A DNA stretch of 64,000 nucleotides from Strix aluco (GCF_031877795.1 NC_133932.1:258001-322000), one strand, 5' to 3'. Shown: positions 1 through 14,000, counted from the stretch's first letter. The notes: generated by a model from the sequence alone, not told the origin. Made by a program: numbers and translations.

Positions 1-512
1 AGAGTTATACATGTTTTAGGATTACTGTAACATCTACAGTTTGGCCCAGAAGGTGAGCAGGAGCACTTGGAGGCAGATGAGCTAGTTCAGCCTTGGGGTA
101 ACGGTACCTTTAGCAAGTGGTGGAAGCAGATGAAATGCAGCGTATACGTGTAGCTGGCACTGATAAAACAATTGATCTCCAGACAGAGCACCCAGAAAGT
201 TAAACAAACAATTCTGGCCTTGCAAAGTTTACACAACAGTTGAAAAAAGAGCAAATACATGTGTTGGCTACGCCTTGAGGTAAAGCGAACATTGACATTC
301 TGTTTTCAATACAACTTGTAACAAGCAAAATAAATAAAAAGTGAATTTCAATACAAAGATCCAGCTTATGACAGGCCAAGTTTTGGAATGCTAGTAGGGA
401 TATTTGCTCTTGGATGGATTCAAAAGATACTGATTTACATCTGTAAAGTTTAAAGATGCTTCTAGGCCTAATTCTGCCATCAGTAAAAACGTTAGTTACA
501 TTGTACATGGTA

Positions 513-547
513 TTAAAAAATTATTAATATTTATAATTATTAATTAT
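513..547. repeat. AT-only low-complexity stretch
   Basis: About 35 bases of almost pure A and T containing repeated ATTATTAAT words in both orientations. It is simple sequence with no sign of function. Confidence 0.5.
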
Positions 548-688
548 GTCGTTATTTGAGACGCTTTTCATTTTTTACAAGTAGACTGTGTAAGAAACTT
601 TCAAGAAACTCACTTTTTTGAAGTTTGTATCCTTACTGTGCATTAATCGGCAATTTGTCAAGCTGACTCCTGGCATATAAAAATGTAT

Positions 689-703
689 CCCCCCCCCCCC
701 CCC
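689..703 (+). repeat. Poly-C homopolymer, 15 bases
   Basis: An uninterrupted run of 15 C in AT-rich surroundings. The true length is uncertain, because such runs are error-prone in sequencing. Confidence 0.8.
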
Positions 704-3700
704 TTATGAAAGTCTTTCATCTAGAAGAACGTGCAAAAACAATCACAGAGATAAATAGTCGAAAGATCTCATCTTACTCTTATCTGCATTAAGAGAGGAA
801 CAGCAATGACTGCGGGTGCAAAGCCTGAACCAATTCATGGGTGATTGGCTGTGCGGCAGTTTCTCACGGGGAATCCAGTGCAATAAAGCCAGAAATGCCA
901 AGTGTATTAATGGTAATAATTTTCTCCCCTGACTTCTCCATTTCTGTATAATGATGATTCAGAACAGAGAAATCTGGGAGAAGCAAAAGCACTGGGAGAA
1001 AGTAGTTTGCAGAGCCCGAATATCTTTCTTCTCAGAGTAGCAGTGCTTGAAATGAATATATGCCTTGACACCGAGAGCTGTGCAGGTGAGGTCTTCTACA
1101 GGACAAACGCGTAAAAATGATGATCCCTGTTCCCACATTGCAGATTAAGAATCTTTGCTTATTCTTTCCTTGTCATGTATCAGCTAAATGAGAGTAAAGA
1201 TGATTTTTAAGGCTGCAAATGCCGCCACAGAAGTTTGAAATGTGGAATGACATTTCTTTTTAGTGCGCTTCAGCTCATGAAGCAAATTTTGAATTAGAAA
1301 GTGAGAGATTATTCACGCTGGGGAAAATGATGCGCACTAACTTGGCGTTTTTTGGTGGAGGATGGTCAGCAACAGATTAGTCAAACAATGTCTACAACAG
1401 CGTGACTTCTCAATAGTGTCAGGCGACAGAGAGCTCATCTGGTGTAGTCACTCGGGGTCAAATCCCAAACCAAGTTCTAGCTTATGAGTTGCTGCAGACA
1501 CTGGGACAGGGAAATATAAAGCAGAAGGCTGTGGGAAAACAGGGGATAATCTGCTGGCTGAGGAAAGAAATGGCAGCTGCAAGAACTAGAAACTGTCCCT
1601 GCCTGTGTCACGTTCCTTGGTCATTTCAAGATAAGTTACCTGCTTGTCTGTGTTTGGCTGATGGTTTCTTATTTTGGGGCACCTGGTAGGAGACATCTAG
1701 ATTATAGATTTATAAAAGCACCAATCACTCAGAACAGTAAATGAAGTCTGCTGGAGCAGTTTGTTAAAATATAAAGTGTTCTGGACAAATGTCAGGGCCA
1801 ACGGAGTATGCAAAAAGGTGTAGTGAATCATAATAAAAAGTTCCCAGACCCCTGGAAATAGTATCTCCTCACCTTTAGTACACACAGCATTGATAATCAT
1901 GTTTGCAAAACGCTCAGAGGCTGCAGGAAAGCTACCCCAGAAAACCTCATGAAGCAACTGGCAGCTCTGAATTCAGCACGCTGTGTGGGTTGTGCGCTGA
2001 TAAATGGGGCTGCTGGTCACAGAGTTCATCCAGGAAATGTAGAGACCAGCTTCATTCCCAGACGCTGTCCTGCATTGACACTAAACGAGGCGCTAGTCCT
2101 GTGGGAAAAATAGTATGCAGTCAAATTATTAAATCATGTCACATAATACAAGTTGCATGGGGGAAGGGAAGAGGGGGCTGAACTCTGCGTCCAAGGGCAG
2201 GAAGGTCTGGATTTGACAGCTTCTGAGAGTTTAACTTGGTAAACCTAATCGTGTTCTTTCAACTTTTTTTATGATGCAATTTTGTCTTCCTCATTGTTTT
2301 GTTAATTTTTGTTCTCTCTGTCTCTCTCGCTGTGTTCTGCACGTACCTCGGGTGAGTCAGGAGAGAGGGCTCGCCGGGGGAGGACGTCAGGGTGAACAGC
2401 CCTCCGGATGGAGACACAGGGCAGAAAGAACAGGACAGGAAAACTGGCCAGTTGAGCAGTGATATAAAAAGCACCAGCTGTAGCCCAGCCTAGGGAGGAA
2501 GAGGGAAAAATGCTTTTTTCAGGGAAAAAGGGAAAGCAAGAGCAGGAGCACAGCTGTGGGAGGTGAGCGTGGAGGGACAGGGAGGTGGGAAAGCCGGTGT
2601 TGCTGCATGGGCACTGCCTCCTGAAGCCCCTTTCCCTTGGCTCTCTTGCAGCACGACAGGTGATGTCCCCCTGCTCGCCATACAGAGCAGGGGCACGTGG
2701 CTGTTGGGGTACCGGTCTTCAGCCCATGGGACACCAGGGACAGCAAAGCTCTGGTGCAAAAAAGCTCCCCCCATACACACATTTATCACACACACGGAAG
2801 AGAAAGAGTGGTAATAGGGAAGGAGCCCATCTAAGCGTCACGAAAGTCTCTGTGCCCAGGTGCATTATTCCCTGAAGACAAAGGCTTTCCGCTCGGTCAG
2901 CGTCCTCCCAACCAGCCCCTCACGGGTATGGCCACACATCCCATCTCACTGGGAACCGGATCCTTCCATCTCCTGACTGGCTGTCACTTAGCAAATCTTT
3001 GCCCTCCCTAAGTGCCCATATTTACAGCACCCCCACCCCAGGTCCTTGCCATCAACCCAAACCACTTCTCACCAACCAGCTCCCTCCCAGTGGTGGCTCT
3101 GGGCTCTCTCCATCACACTCCTCCTCGGGGACACCCTGTGAAAAAGCCCATTTTGAGCTCCTCACCCCCGGCCTCGCCAGCCCTGCTCCCAAGCCACAGA
3201 TGCAGCGGTGCTTCAGCACGAACTCCCACTGCTTTTCCTTCTCTTTGCTTTAATCCAGGAGCCCAGCTGGTGCTGCCAGGGTAGGCAGGGCCACTTCCAC
3301 GGCGCTGACTCCCACCGGGTCCCACCTCTCGGCCAGGTTTCCCACAGCATTGACATTGCCATGGGCCCATGAGTTGGTACATATTGGCACTTACCAACTC
3401 AGGCACGCTTGAATGTGAGTCCGAACTCGCAGGGCAATGTTGGATGTAATGGGATCACAGGCAGTCAGCTAAGCAGCTTTGTAGGAAAAGGCCATGGCAG
3501 GGAAGCAGGGGAGTGACAGGGAGGAGGCTGTTTCTGAGCAAGAAAGTTGAGGAAAAGCAGAGAAACCCAGGGAGAGCTTGAAAAATAATAGTTTGTGGCC
3601 AGGCAGGGGGAGTGGTGGACAGAAACCTGCAGTACAGCACGCTTGTCCCTGGAAATGCAGAGGTACAAACGTCTAATTGTGAGCATGTCAGTATAAATAT

Positions 3701-6359
3701 AAAATATATATATAATGTTATTTTGGTACCTTGGTGAACAGGCACAATAAAAATGAAAGGACCAAGTAATTTAGTAAGCTAGTGACTGGTGTAAAAAGGG
3801 AAGAGAGTGATTTCTGACCCTGGGTCTTCTGCTGAAGTTCCCAGCCAGAACATCCTTTTTCAGTTGAAAAAGGGGAAAAAAATATACTGTAGCTGATCTA
3901 CTATCAGTTTTGTTTTGACATTCCTGTGACTTCAATTATTTTAAGAAACGCAGTTGTTTCTGAGCAAATGCATTTCTTCATTTGACAGCGCATAGGAACT
4001 GATGCTGCCAATGTGTCCGTTTGTGCTTCATTTCATGATCATGAGTAATCCCCCTGCAATTAGCATATTCATAAGTATTTGAAGAATCAAGTTCAGTATG
4101 GCTTTATGTCTCCAGATTTCCTCTGAAATAATAGTGAGAGGACGAGGACTATAACTCACATTAACTGTGCAAACAAGCTGAGTGGTTTAAGACTCCCGCT
4201 GCTCCCCAGCCGCTTATTTCTGTCGGGCTGCCAGCCGGCCCCTCCGAGCGAAGCTGCCTGGGAGCAGCGTGTCCCTGCCTGCTGCTCTCCCAGCTCGCAG
4301 CCCAGCAAAGCACAAACCTCCCCGCATCGGGTGGACTCTAGACTGGACCAGCCGAGGTTCGGGTGGATGTGCCACTCAGCTCACTTTGCTATGGACTGTT
4401 GTAGAGTTAGAGGTTGCATCTGATGAGCGGAGGTGTTTGAAATGTATTTTTTAAAAAAGCTTATTTTCAGCTATGTTGCCTATCAAAAGTACTTGTAATG
4501 TTTTGGGGTTTTTTCTTGGTGGCACGAGAGAACAGGAGGAATGGAGGTTTTTCTTTCGCTAGTTAAGGCAGTGTGAGATCTGGGTTTGAAAAGTCAATCT
4601 GCACACCTGACAAGTAAAGAAGAGTCACAAAACTCTTCATTGAAACCTGCCTAGACCCGCTAAATGTAACTTACACATGCTCTAGAGGAAGATGTTCTTT
4701 TTAAAGAAAAGTGTCACTAAAAGCAAAGGCTTTGATTAATCTTTCTACGCTTACATTTATAGAATAGCATGTGCTGCTTCTCAGAAAAAAATGCTGTTGC
4801 TTTTTCTCACTGAGAAAATTCTGACATCACATATAATTATTCTGTCAGAATAAACCTGGGCCAAGAAATATATTATCTTCCCTATAGTAAAGATTAGGGG
4901 GGAGCTTCCCAAAAGCTTTCCTGTGTTTAACATTGAAAATACAGAAAGCAAGAACGAGCACGGGGAGCAGCAAATCCCTTCGTGATGATAAGGACATGAT
5001 GATAAGGCCCACAGACCAGCTCACCAGCTGCAGGCGAGTATCTGAGGAGGGTTCCAGAGGAGCGAGGGCAGACAACCCACCTTGGTTTCTGGGTGCAGGG
5101 TGGAAGCTGCTGAACCCCAGGGCTGCCACAGAGGTGAAAAGAAGCTCGGGTAGGTGTACAGCAGGAGCAGCTCCCTGGGCAGGAACTGGTGAGCTGTCTC
5201 TGGCGTTGGTCACCCCTTGACCCCAAGGAAGGCCACAGCCGTGGGGACCCCCGTTCCTCTGCAGGGGCTGCTGGGGGTTCGGTGTCCATGTGGGTGGGGG
5301 CACCCAGGGCTACACCAGCAGCTCTCTGACCAGTTAAAGGAGGGGAGCGTGGGCTGCGTCCTGGAAATGGAGGGCAGAGGAAGAGGAGTGTTTGGGAAAG
5401 ACCTGCAGCAATGAGCTGCCAACTAGTGATTCAGCAATACAGGATCTCCAGAGGCAGATCGAGGTCTTCTGCTGACCACGCGGTAAATATTGCAGTCCCT
5501 AATACCCTGCCACGGGCTGTGTATGTTGATTTCCTTCATATCAACAGAAGTCATAGATGAACAACACAGGGCAAAATTTCACCATACAGTCCTGTGCTCT
5601 TGGTTATGGTTTTTTTGCTGCTGTCTCCTACTGTCATTGTAATCAGTTTTAATCTCACACTGGTGCTTGCAGCAGGCTACTGTGCCTGTTCTCACTCCCT
5701 ATCAACAGACTCCCTCTGCTGGAAAACGGCTATGTATGTTACCCAGCCATTTAATGACGTGAAGTCAAATAACTTGAAAACAATGTATTTTGTAGCAAAT
5801 GTGTAACTTTTATTTACACTGTTCATAGAATTGTAAAAATATTTTGGCCTCTTCCCTAAACACTGTCAAGTTTCTATGACACCCACAGGCAGAGGAGTTA
5901 GGAGTTAGTTTTTGTCTTCAAAGTTCGTCTCCGAACTTTATAAAAACCTACAACACTTACAGTAACCTTGTAATACATTAATCCCCTGAGTAAAATTTTG
6001 TTTTCTTTCTTCTTTCGTAACTGGAATCAAGCCTTGAATATGTCCCCTCTGAGGTCCTAAAGGACACTCTCTTCTTGGCTTCTTCATCATGGATGATAAG
6101 AGTCTGCCACTGACTTTACAGAAGCACCTGGACACAACATGCTGGACAGGCTGGTTTCTTTAGCAGCCACTTTTGAATATACTGTTAAAAGCAAATAGAA
6201 AAGAGTGCTAACAAACAGGATTTTAATGCAGGAATTCCTGTTATTTCCCAGGAATTTTGAGAGCTGTAGCTGATATAGTCCCTTAAGAAACAAAGAACCC
6301 TGGTCCAAAACATTTACAGAATCAGTGCTATAGGAGACGTCAGGGAGTAGACCCACTAG

Positions 6360-6740
6360 ATTTAAAATGCTGATGAGAGACACTGGAGATGCATTTTGTG
6401 CATACAGGAAGAGCAGAATATCAGCTGAGATCCATTGCATAAAGGTCCAGGAAGTGTTGCTTTCCAAAGGGCCAAAACTTTAGCATCCACCTCATATAAA
6501 GGGATGTGGTTGCAGGGAAGCCCAGGGAACGGTGTCCATGTCCTTCTGTTCAAGCTTTGGGGCAAAAAGAGAGCTCCTTTTTGATACTTCAGTATCAGGA
6601 GTAGGACTAATTCACCGGGCTGAGGACTCTCTGTGAGGACTCCATCAGCTTTTTGAAGAAAATTCATATATAACTGCCACAAGTTTTGATGGGTCTTCTC
6701 AATACAACAAACCTCTCTCAATCAGTTTAGAAATTTGACA
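6360..6740 (-). mobile_element. Possible decayed retroviral pol (integrase C-terminus) remnant
   Basis: A minus-strand open frame of 119 codons contains a PQPGELVLL segment followed about 20 residues later by RRTWTPF. This resembles the PGD-x-VLL and RWxGPF signature of the integrase C-terminal domain of gammaretrovirus-like endogenous elements. No LTRs, target duplication, capsid or reverse transcriptase were found, so at most this is a short, very old and broken fossil. Chance resemblance is a serious alternative. Confidence 0.3.
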
Positions 6741-8484
6741 GACATAGAAGAAGGACAAGAATGTATCAATTATGACACAATATTAGTTTTTGATGCTCCT
6801 TGTATCACTTCTTTCTCTTATCTTCTGTCTGGCCTCAGAGACAAGACACGGCGAGAGAAGTTATCTTTTTCCAAAGTACACTAGAGACTGGGCTAGGATT
6901 CAGAGGGATCCTCCTAATAAGAGGAATATCATCTGTCAATCCAATCTAAACCAGAGTAAATTAAAATCAACACCCTACAAGCAATGTTTGCTATGATGAG
7001 TGGGTTTATTTTAGCATTTGTTCGTACACGGTTACCTAAAGCTCTGGCACATCAGCTGCAGGCAGGGCATTAGCTATGAAATTTGTTGGATTTCAATGTT
7101 AATTTCTCTGAATGACCAGATTTTGGCTGTGCTATCCTTCTGGATATATTTCAAGACCTGTTTGTTTTCAATGGTTTTGGCAGATGGCTGTATAAACTCA
7201 CGGTCTCATGATTATGATTCATTTCTCTGTGAATAATTTTGATTATCAGGTTTAATTACATCTCTATGTGTTTTTTTTACTATTCATATGTACACTGAAT
7301 GCATTCAGAGCCAGGGCTGTGCTTATCCAAATACCTTCTTTTGTGCTAAAGAACAAAAAAGTATAGATGAATGTTTTCATTTTTTCATATTTAATATTAG
7401 GTTTCTTTTTTAATGGATGTTATATTCTTATTCAGTTATATATCGTGCTTGTTTTGTTTTATTTATGCATTTAAATACTTCCCATTTTTTTCCTAGAAAG
7501 GATTGTTGTGAGCACGTACATAGATATATTGCTTCATTTAGCCTATGTGGGGTCTGGCATTTTATATACTAATATGTGATGTGTTAACAAGTACCCAAAA
7601 TTTAATCCAACCTCAAAACCATGCTGCAATTAAACAATACCTCAGAAGCACACAAACATAAATATTTTGCTTTGGGAATGCCCATCTGAAAAAGATGAAG
7701 TAACTACACTTGACGTTCTCTTCTTGGACCGCTCAGAAAACACTGGGGTATAACTGGATCTTGCTCCCAAAATGCTTGTATGTACCCATGCCCTAACTTC
7801 CCATGGGAGCACTTTCTAGGTAGCCTGAAGTGCTGGGAAGGATCCGCAGAGACGAGCGTTTTACCGGAGCGTGGTGTCCCCGCCATGAGCCACAGCAAGT
7901 CTGAAACGTCCTCCACGGGCCTCTGGGTCACGCCAGCTTTTGACCCAGCCCGCAGTGGGAGTGTCAGTCTACTTCTGCAGCCTGCTGGTTCCTCTCTGTT
8001 GTAAAACTGTTTCAGGTTTTCGACATTACCTGTTAATAAGCATTTCGGAAAACATACTTTTTGGTCCCTTTGTCTTTGCTTCCTGCTAACCGACCTCCTT
8101 CATGTCCAAGGTTTGGACTCTGCTGCAAGTTGTAGCCTGCCAACTCTTGGAAAGAGCAGAAAAAGCAAACAGTGTTTGCCTCGGAATGGGCATGTCTGCA
8201 GAAAACAGCCACAGCCAGCCCAGCTGCTCTGGGAACTGGGGATGGGAATCAAGGCAGAGCCTATTCTCTATGTCAGTCACGACTGAACTAGTGACCCACT
8301 GCGAAAATGAAAACCCTCTGCAGTCTTTCTGACTACTTGTATACCCCAATTACACTTTCTTTGGAAATAGAAATATCAGCCATGCCATTGCAATCAGATT
8401 CCTCTTTGGATGATTATCTTCCTTCCCAAATACCTGATTCGTTATGGAATAATTGCTAATTTCTGTGGAAAGTAGTAGGGGTCT

Positions 8485-8545
8485 CTGCCATGGCAGGGGC
8501 ATTGGAAGTCCCTTCCAACCCAAACTGTTCATGATTCGTGATTCT
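8485..8545 (+). mobile_element. CR1 LINE 3'-end fragment
   Basis: The sequence has the CR1 tail pattern: TGCCATGGCAGGGGCATTGG, then CCCTTCCAACCCAAACTG, then a degenerate ATGATTCGTGATTC repeat replacing the usual ATTCTATG octamers. The element lies in plus orientation, is truncated at its 5' end and is diverged. CR1 copies are usually 5'-truncated, so only this tail remains. Confidence 0.75.
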
Positions 8546-10776
8546 TTCTCTCATGCAAGTTTCAGTCTTCCTAAGTAATACTGTTGTATCAGACTACATG
8601 GGACTAAACTGGAATTGGGTTGTTGGTCCACTCAGGCATGATACAAAGCAAGAGAAAACACTTCTGAGTAAGCATTTTTTAGTGATTTAAGGAGGACAGA
8701 GTTGAGGACATTATTTGAAAGCTTGTGTTTCCAGAGTCAGACGATGGGGCTGAGTTCAGAAAGGACATAAACACTTACAGACTGTCCCATTTGAGAGATG
8801 GGGCTCAGTGACAAACCCGGAGTGGCTGCAGGCAGACATGCTAGGCTGCCTCGGCGGCAGTGAGGCTTGCCTGCGCTCTGATGGCGAGGGTAAGCAGCAA
8901 GTTGGAGCCAGGCACACCATGGGTTTTCTATTTTAGCTCTTTTTGATGTTTTCTTTTCATCATGCGTGGCGTACAACCAGCACGCTCGTCTCACAAATAC
9001 AAGTTTTTTGTAAATTCTGCTGGGATACAGCTGGGCCTGTTGAGTTAACCTGGATGGAAAACAGGGGGAAGAGGCTGATGCTCTGAAATCCAGGCAAAGC
9101 TCATGCAGCCAGGGCATTCAGCGCTCACGAGATGTGAGGGCAGGCTGCTACCTGAAAGGATGTATGTGAGAGGTTTTATCTGAGGAACTCGGGCAGAGCT
9201 GGTTGTGTTCCTTTCTATCCAGGTCTACTGTAATACAGTCTTCAAATTAAGGCTCTAAAAGGAAAGCCATCTGCATGGAACTTCATGAAAATTCAGTCTG
9301 GATTGGGGAGGACAGGAACTGTGCATAGGAACATTTTTCAGTCAGATTTATTAGTTTATAATATATGTTACCAGGCAAGAAGCAATTTACAAGCATCAGC
9401 AAGGTTTCAATTGCTTTCTTAGATATCCCCCAAAGCCCTACAAGAAAAACAATCCTTTAATGGAGATAAGTGTTACAAAGGATGCCCTAAGCTTTTAAAA
9501 GGTTGAACATTCAGAATTAAGGCTCTAAAGTAAAATAAAAAGATCTATGTTAATGACAGAAAATCACAGGAAGAATACCCAGCAGACTTTGACTTTTGCT
9601 CTTGACTTCATTAGTCTTCACTCTCTCTAACTGGACTATCCAAAGCAGGCTTTCTCTATGCTAGGCCTGGGGAAATCATTCCCAAAGAGGGCAGGGTTCT
9701 TCTCTGCAGGGAAGACTTACATGTTGAAGAAGGGGGCATGGAGGCATTGTGGGCATGTGTATGTGTTTGAGAGCATGTGGAGGTGGATTTCCTATGCATA
9801 GAAGGAAATCTTACTTACAGTTGGTGAGACTTACACCTGAGTTCAGAAGATCTTCAGCCAGAGGAAACAGAGCTTTCCTAGACAGAGTTTTCCTTTCCTC
9901 TGTCCATAGACAGAACCAGTTCCCATTCCCTTGGTTTGGCCCTAGTTCTAGAAAAAGGAAAAAGGGAAAAGGGTTGCTATGCCTCACCTTGAATGTGTGG
10001 CAACCCCTTGAAGAGATTATGTAGAAGTATGAGAGGCGGAACATCTCTGTACTAGAAAGCTTTCAGCAAGGCTCAAATTTTGATGAGGCAAAACTAGAGA
10101 TGTAGCAAAAGAGGTTGGTAGCTATAAGGCAGGGCTATAAAGTAGTAAATGGGGAGGGGGAAGGCCACAAAAGAAGCAAGGTGATGAGGTTAAAGATGGG
10201 AGAAAGAACTAGTTGTGTAACTGGGCAAATGGGACTGAGGACATGGGAGAGGGCTGGGGGATGCCAGAGACAAGAGTCATATTGCACAGTGACAGGGAAA
10301 GCAGAGAGAAGTGAGCCATCAGGGAGGTGTGGAAGAGAACACGTGGGCCTCTCCTCTATCACCTCTGTAAATTGCAGTCGGGAGATTGTCGAAGCAAAAA
10401 GGTACCTGCTTCCAAGGCAAATCTAAGTGAATGTCAGGGCCAGGAAGTGGGTGGCCATCTATGTGTACGTTTTTCCTTCCCAAACCTACCAGTAAGCCCA
10501 TTTTCAATTAAAACAGAAACATAGGTTTTGGATGACTCTGCACAGCTCTGTAATACATACATGCTCTCCTCTTAAACGAACACATCCACCAGTGTCCTGC
10601 CACAATGCTCGATGTGCCTGAAACCCTCTTACAGTGGTTAATTGCTAACTTGGATCTTGCTGCAGATATGCTCCTATGACAAGGGTCACATTCCTAACAG
10701 CAAAACTAAAGACAGGAAGGTAGTAACATGGTGTCAAAGATGCAGTCGAATTTTTCTTTTAGTTTACAGGTTAGGG

Positions 10777-10782
10777 TTTATT
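10777..10782 (-). terminator. LNP1: Candidate LNP1 poly(A) signal AATAAA
   Basis: TTTATT on the plus strand reads AATAAA on the minus strand, about 92 bases past the LNP1 stop codon. This would give a very short 3' UTR. More distal TTTATT hexamers exist (for example near 9347), so use of this one is an inference. Confidence 0.35.
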
Positions 10783-10873
10783 CTGCCTAACAGGCCTCTT
10801 CTAGTCAAAACAAAACAAGAATGCTCCCTCTGCTCTTCAGGGGGAGTGTTAAAATTCATTATCTCAATGCATT

Positions 10874-11077
10874 CTAGCTGCCTGTGCATAAACATCCTTT
10901 CTCAATGCTTGCTTGTGATGGAAACTGTTTGTTGTGTTTTGCAGGTACAACTTCCGAACCTTCATCTTCTTCTTGCTCTCTCCTTGGCTCTGATTTCCCT
11001 TCCACTCTCTTGTGAGCCTTGCTTTTTCTCAAATGCAATGTTTCTCTTTCTCTTCTCTCCTTCATGCCTTCAGGCTG
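10874..11077 (-). CDS. LNP1: LNP1 coding exon 3 (C-terminus)
   Basis: It encodes residues 131-197, beginning QPEGMKERRERE, which aligns with human GPESRKERNERE, and ending at a TAG at 10876-10874. The tail is highly charged and about 20 residues longer than in human. The acceptor is a tandem TAGCAG, so the first Gln can be included (start 11077) or skipped (start 11074). The longer form keeps the same length as human at this junction. A pyrimidine-rich TTTTTTTCCTGCCTTTT precedes it on the minus strand. Confidence 0.88.
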   Translation of the reverse strand, partial: QPEGMKERRERETLHLRKSKAHKRVEGKSEPRREQEEDEGSEVVPAKHNKQFPSQASIEKGCLCTGS

Positions 11078-14000
11078 CTAAAAGGCAGGAAAAAAATAGC
11101 AGAGAATTAAAAGCAACTCCCACATGAACAAAAAAATCTCATTATTTTATTTCACTAGTAATGTATAATAAAATATTCCAGTAACCTACCTTAGCAAGAT
11201 CATCTTTAATATGATGGGCTTAAATTCAAAGCCTCAGCCAGTCACCCTAAAACTCAGCAAGAGGCGACATGCATTTGATTATACTCTGTGTATGGTAGGA
11301 GGGTCACCTGCCTGGAGGGCTTGAGGGAGAGAGCAGACAGGAGGGAAAAGGGAGGGGCTCTGAGATTTCAGCCCAGACTCCATGTTTCTGTTCTTTCACA
11401 TGATCCATCTTTATGTGCCCAAAGGCTGGTCAGTGCTAGCTGCAGAGACCTCACTGAAAACAAGCGCTGAAGGTCATGAAGTGTCCTCAAAGCCACGTTT
11501 ATAAAACAAAAGCAATATGCAGGGAAGGAGATGAAATGGGATTACCTTTCCCCCACTTCTCGTTTAACCTGTGTGGTCATGGTGGTTTGAATTGCACCCA
11601 CAGAGCTCTGAATGCAAAAAAACCTGCTCCATCTGGAGCTACAAGTTTAAGCCCACTGCCAAATTTCCTTCCAGATCTCTAACACCTATTGCTTGGTTCT
11701 TCAAGATTCTCAAGTCTTTCATGTCATCCCAGACTTCAATAGTGACTGAGGGAATGACACAATTTGGTCTGCTTGAAAGGCAAATTAACATACAGCCCAG
11801 CACACCTCACTGTGGGTTACAGAAGGGTACCAGAATGGATGTTTTGAACTGGAACTGAAGCAGTATTTAGTGCATTATGCTCACTGTACCTATCATACAA
11901 TTATTACACACTCACAGACTTTCTAGCCGTAGCCACTTTTGAGAAATGATAAATGATAAACCAGACAACCACTGGTGAGGGTTGGCACATGAGGCAATGT
12001 GAAGTTCCAAATGAAATAAATTCTGAGTAGTTCCTAAAGGGGAAAAAGAAGATTAGAGAATGCACTTAAAATCTTAACAGTGGCATAACAGAGTTGTCAT
12101 CACCATAATTCTGCATATTCTTAGACAACTGGGCATGCAAGGACTGTAATCGTGGGACTGATCATATAATGATGCTGGTTATTGAAAAGAGATTTTTTTT
12201 TTTCTCTTGTTGCTGCACAGAAGGTCTGCAAGGAGAGCTGAAAAATACTTCTCCATACAATCTGTCATTGTCAACAAACGGAAAAAAAAAAGATACTTCC
12301 TTCTGTTGTTATTTGGTGCTAACGTCAAGTGTTACTCAAGCACAGATTTTTCAATAGGGTGACTGAATCGGACAGTGTTCTTCCGATACCTCCAAGTGAG
12401 TTAGGGTTTATTACCCTTTCTTCCATTGTATGATACACCAGAGATTATGTATCATCATACTAAAAATGTGTTAAAGTGTCATAGAAAAAAGGTTGTTATT
12501 GGCTATTTCATCAACACAAACCATACAGAAAATGCTCATGCCTCAGGACACAATGATGGGGGGAAGAAAAGGATTAAACGGGGGGAGAATCCCCTGCTGG
12601 CTGCATACCCTTACAGTGAAAATATGTTCAGCCACTTAAAGCAACGGCTGGGGCTGCGCAGTGACGTGGAAGAAAGCAGATGGACGGAGTCCCAAGGGGT
12701 AAAAGAGAAGCCTCTCAAACACCACGGTGTCTGGCAGTCTTACAGATAACACCGTATATCGTTAAACCAGGTCAGCAGCAGTGAGAAAGAGAGCTGGGTG
12801 TTACGGCAAAAGTGAAGCAAACCTGGTTTTATGTTGTCATGTTTTGTTGGCACAGCTGTAGGAACCTCTGAAAACATTGCCACAGCCAGTGCGGTGTCTC
12901 ATTTTGAAGATAAACATTTTTTAATAAGTCTAGATGGTAACACAACATCAAGAATTCTCATACTAATGCTACTACCACTTTAACCTTGTTTGCACTACTG
13001 TAAGGACCACATAATTCGAGAAATTCTAATGAAAATTTATTTCTGCTCTTCCCCCAGCAAAGCCACAGCAATCACACCAGGGATAAAGCTGGCCTGCTTG
13101 TTGGGTAGTTTGGGTTTCTTTCTTCTGAAGTGATTTTAAGTTTGTTGTTACCTACCAAAGAAACCGAGCGTTTGTTTTTGAGATGCAATTTCTTTTCAAA
13201 GGACTCTGCAAACTCCTGGATGGAGTTGGATCTTGTCTCTGGGCTGTCTGCTGAAGGTGTTCTGATTGCCTTCCTGTGGCAGTGGCGTTTGACATCTTGG
13301 TCTTCTTGAAATTCCTTGGAGCCCTTGAGATGGCCTGAAGATGAGCCTTTGGTAGAAGCATGAAGTCGTGTGGTATGGAGGGAGGAAAGGCTGGCCTGAA
13401 AAACAAGAGGTCTTTTTTGAGTATTGAATACGAAAGCAGAGCACACAGGTCAGATTCTTTCTGCTGCGGAGTGCTCTCTGAACAATGGTACAGAATGAAG
13501 GGCCTGGCCCAGACTCCTGTATCTTTCCTTTTATGTGGAGGAGAATGACACTGCCAAGAGCTTGCTCTCCAGAGGCAGCAGCAGAATTTCCTTTTGTTCC
13601 TGGTTTTGACTATCTAAATTTTGGCACTCAAATGAGCATTTTGAATGTAAAGTGTGCTGGGTCCTCTTACTGCCCACTGACACTAAAAGGAACTGGGACC
13701 CTTCAGAACCTCAAAACCTCCTGCCGCACATCTGGCAGCAGGTTCTAGGCAGGGCTCTCAAAAAGCAAAGATCCAGCCTTTTGTGGCCCAATGAGCCAGA
13801 TACGGGGTGTGACCCACAGGTGCTCCAGCTCTTATCAGATGTTTGAGTTCATTTGAGTGTGACAGCGACGATTTATAGCCCAGTTGTGTCAAATCTTCAG
13901 CATGGCCTACTTGCAGGCAAGATGCTATATCGTCTAGGTCTGAATTTCCTGCTTGTTTCTTGGGCAGGTTTGTCCTGAACTGGTGAGGGAGCACTTTCAG

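Larger units (their letters stand above)
1..10776. other. Gene-poor flank beyond LNP1
   Basis: I see no exon in this stretch that resembles a known protein. Open frames are short, lack supporting splice sites and look like chance. It contains a 15-base C run (689-703), an AT-only stretch (about 513-547), a CR1 tail (about 8485-8545, plus orientation) and a possible decayed retroviral pol remnant (about 6360-6740, minus). By synteny with human 3q12 the next gene leftwards would be TMEM45A, but no TMEM45A exon was recognised. Part of the right end may be unrecognised LNP1 3' untranslated sequence if the proximal poly(A) signal is not used. Confidence 0.6.

Noticed and set aside
4845-5303. Minus-strand open frame of 152 codons in the left flank
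   Set aside because: There is no similarity to a known family. A second overlapping frame of similar length (4927-5289) indicates local composition, not coding.
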